Shown here piece after piece: positions 5,600 through 7,438 of a stretch of DNA of 7,438 nt. The position numbers were made by a program, and so were the translations under genes. The notes beneath the pieces were generated by a model that saw only the letters and a program-made list of their open reading frames with translations, was not told the origin of the DNA and made no database searches. Numbering within the stretch: position 1 is the first letter of the stretch; every line of letters starts with the position of its first letter. Source of the DNA: a bacterium (GTDB lineage: Bacteria > UBP14 > UBA6098 > B30-G16); assembly GCA_027007865.1 (NCBI GenBank), contig JALTEE010000278.1:1-7438 (forward strand), given 5' to 3'.

Positions 5600-7438
5600 T
5601 TATTGTAAGGATTTCGGTGAATTGTTGGCAGATTTGATTGGCACAATGAGAATAATTCTCGTTCTATCATCGGGTTTCGAAAACACTTCGAGTTTTCCAC
5701 CCAAATAGTCCATTCGCTCGGATATACTGAATAGTCCAAACCCACCCATTTGGGATGAATATGACATTCTCCGGGAAGTGTCGAAACCGATGCCATCATC
5801 TTCTACTGTTATCTTCATATTATCCTTTTCCCTTTCGATAAATAATCCTACATTTTGGGCGTTCGCGTGTTTTACTATATTATAAAACAATTCTCGCACG
5901 GCTGTAAAAATTATAGATTTAACATCGGCATCGAGTGGTTTTTCTGCCCCATCGTTGCTGAAATGAATTTTCCAATTGTGCTTTTTCTGGAATTCCTCTA
6001 ATAACCAATGCAGCGCATCTTCAAAACTCATATCTTCGAGAACGGGCGGATTGAGCTCTGTTATTATCATGCGCGTTGCTTTTATAGCATTTTTCAAGTA
6101 TTCCAAAACATCACCAAGAGCATTGGATAAATCTTCATTCATTTCTGATTCTTTTAGCATATCGATTTTTAATTTAGATAGCGCCAGCATTTGAGCGATA
6201 TTATCGTGAAGTTCGGCGGCAATTTTTTTGCGCTCACGTTCCTCGGTCAACGAAAGTTCCGATGTCAACTGTTTCAATCGCTGCTGGTATAATAATAATT
6301 CCTTTTCTGCTCGCTTACGCTCTGTTATGTTACGGAAAAAGCCCTGCACGGCAATAACTTTATCACCCGAAAAACGCAAAACAGTATTACCTTCGACATC
6401 AATAGCAGTGCCATCCTTTGCAATGAGTTTCCCTTCCAGCTTCCTGACAGGTTCCCCTGATAGAATTTCGTTAAAAAAGTTTTTGCTATGTTTGAGCCAA
6501 TCCGGATGGATGATGTCGAACACAGTCAGATTTTTGAGTTCTTCGGGCGAGTATCCTAATGTATTATACCATGCTTTATTAACAAATGTAAATCTCCCAT
6601 CAGGCGCAATAGTATGAATTATTTCATGAGTGCTTTCTATTAAATTGCGATATTTTTCTTCGCTTTCTCGCAGCATTTCCTCCGCCCGTATACGCTCGGT
6701 GATATCCTCTCCTATAACAAGCAAACCTTCTACATTACCCTTATTATCTTTAAGTGTTTTATCATACCATATTATTTGACGCTCACGCCCGTCCTTTGTT
6801 ATTATGAAACTGATAATGCCTTTTGTCTGAATATCGCCTATGGCTCTCTTAAAAACCTCACGCATCCTATCTTGGTCTCGTGGTAGGATAAAAATGTTGA
6901 ACCAATCCTTGCCTTTAACCTCTGCCAGTGAATACCCGGAGAGTTCTTCCATAAAAGGATTGAAACGAACAATCTTACCCTTTGCGTCCAACACCAATAT
7001 GATTGCTTGCGCTGTATTGATTATGCTCTCGGCAAAATTTCGCTCATGGCGGAGCAGCGCTTCCTGCGCATTTTTAAGCTCCTCCTCGATTTCTATATTG
7101 TGAATTGCGAATGCGATATCGCTCGAAATCTCTTTGATTAAATTTTCTTCATCATAACTGTATTCGGGTGACTCGATATTTGCCGAGATTTTCAAAATAC
7201 CATAAAGTTTCTCTTTATATATCAAGGGTGAAACGATAACATTGCTTGCCTCGTAAAATTCTGCGAGAGGACAATCGCCGCAAAAGGAAAGAGTTTTTTT
7301 CGTGCTAAAAATTCCTCTATTATCAAGAGCCCTCGTAGTGCAAGGAGGATGATACCCATTTTTTTGGAGTTCTAACAGTTTATTGAATTCTTCGCTAAAA
7401 CCGATATTTGTTGCTAATTCTACATTACCGGATTCATC
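5600..7438 (-). CDS. Sensor histidine kinase, GAF-PAS-PAS-HisKA_3-HATPase (N-terminus cut by the window edge)
   Basis: The frame stays open to the right edge, giving 612 visible residues; the true start lies outside. A TTG at 7223-7225 could be mistaken for a start, but it falls inside a GAF strand (SPLIYKEKLYGILKIS, 70-85), so it is an internal Leu. Visible domains are a partial GAF (1 to about 113), PAS with PAC (about 133-245, ending GEDITERIRAEE), a second PAS with PAC (about 260-372, ending FRNITERKRAEK), a charged coiled coil (about 372-405), HisKA_3 with phospho-acceptor His411 in ELHDNIAQ (the HDxxxQ motif of NarX-type kinases), and a HATPase domain with RELFYNIVKHANA (N box, Asn520), DDGIGF (G1) and GGFGLFSISER (G2, near 565-575). 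No membrane segment is visible, so this part is cytoplasmic. The expected partner is a NarL/LuxR-type response regulator, not seen here. The GAF part has His30, Cys33, Cys53 and Cys56. The signal is unknown. Confidence 0.95.
   Translation of the reverse strand, partial: DESGNVELATNIGFSEEFNKLLELQKNGYHPPCTTRALDNRGIFSTKKTLSFCGDCPLAEFYEASNVIVSPLIYKEKLYGILKISANIESPEYSYDEENLIKEISSDIAFAIHNIEIEEELKNAQEALLRHERNFAESIINTAQAIILVLDAKGKIVRFNPFMEELSGYSLAEVKGKDWFNIFILPRDQDRMREVFKRAIGDIQTKGIISFIITKDGRERQIIWYDKTLKDNKGNVEGLLVIGEDITERIRAEEMLRESEEKYRNLIESTHEIIHTIAPDGRFTFVNKAWYNTLGYSPEELKNLTVFDIIHPDWLKHSKNFFNEILSGEPVRKLEGKLIAKDGTAIDVEGNTVLRFSGDKVIAVQGFFRNITERKRAEKELLLYQQRLKQLTSELSLTEERERKKIAAELHDNIAQMLALSKLKIDMLKESEMNEDLSNALGDVLEYLKNAIKATRMIITELNPPVLEDMSFEDALHWLLEEFQKKHNWKIHFSNDGAEKPLDADVKSIIFTAVRELFYNIVKHANAQNVGLFIEREKDNMKITVEDDGIGFDTSRRMSYSSQMGGFGLFSISERMDYLGGKLEVFSKPDDRTRIILIVPIKSANNSPKSLQ

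Overview
The window carries seven protein-coding genes, six complete and one cut by the right edge, and no RNA genes, mobile elements or CRISPR arrays that I can support. It looks like an ordinary chromosomal segment of a bacterium with moderate G+C and compact spacing. Bacterial AccD, a WaaE-like sugar transferase typical of LPS-core assembly, and a multi-domain sensor kinase together suggest a Gram-negative bacterium. The gene mix does not match any model genome I can recall, and an uncultured lineage, for example within the FCB group, is possible. I cannot place the phylum from sequence alone.

Layout. Positions 1-3534 are read on the + strand: accD (fatty acid synthesis), a 136-base gap with a perfect 10-bp hairpin, then a tight run of an AzgA-type (NCS2) purine permease, a PaaI-like hotdog thioesterase and a family 2 glycosyltransferase. 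These last three are 19 and 7 bases apart and probably form one transcript. From 3554 to the right edge everything is on the - strand. Read from the right edge these are a sensor histidine kinase (GAF-PAS-PAS-HisKA_3-HATPase, N-terminus outside the window), a PhoH-family ATPase, and a DUF72/YecE-like TIM-barrel protein. The two blocks converge at about 3535-3553.

How the genes work together. No single pathway joins them. AccD supplies half of the carboxyltransferase for malonyl-CoA. The permease would import a purine base. The glycosyltransferase, and perhaps the thioesterase, may serve envelope or lipid metabolism. The kinase would signal to a response regulator that is not in view. PhoH is a conserved ATPase linked to RNA metabolism.

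The points most worth a second look are the hairpin directly before the permease ribosome binding site, the His/Cys cluster in the partial GAF domain of the kinase, and the permease-thioesterase-glycosyltransferase grouping. I found no convincing sign of a previously undescribed system.
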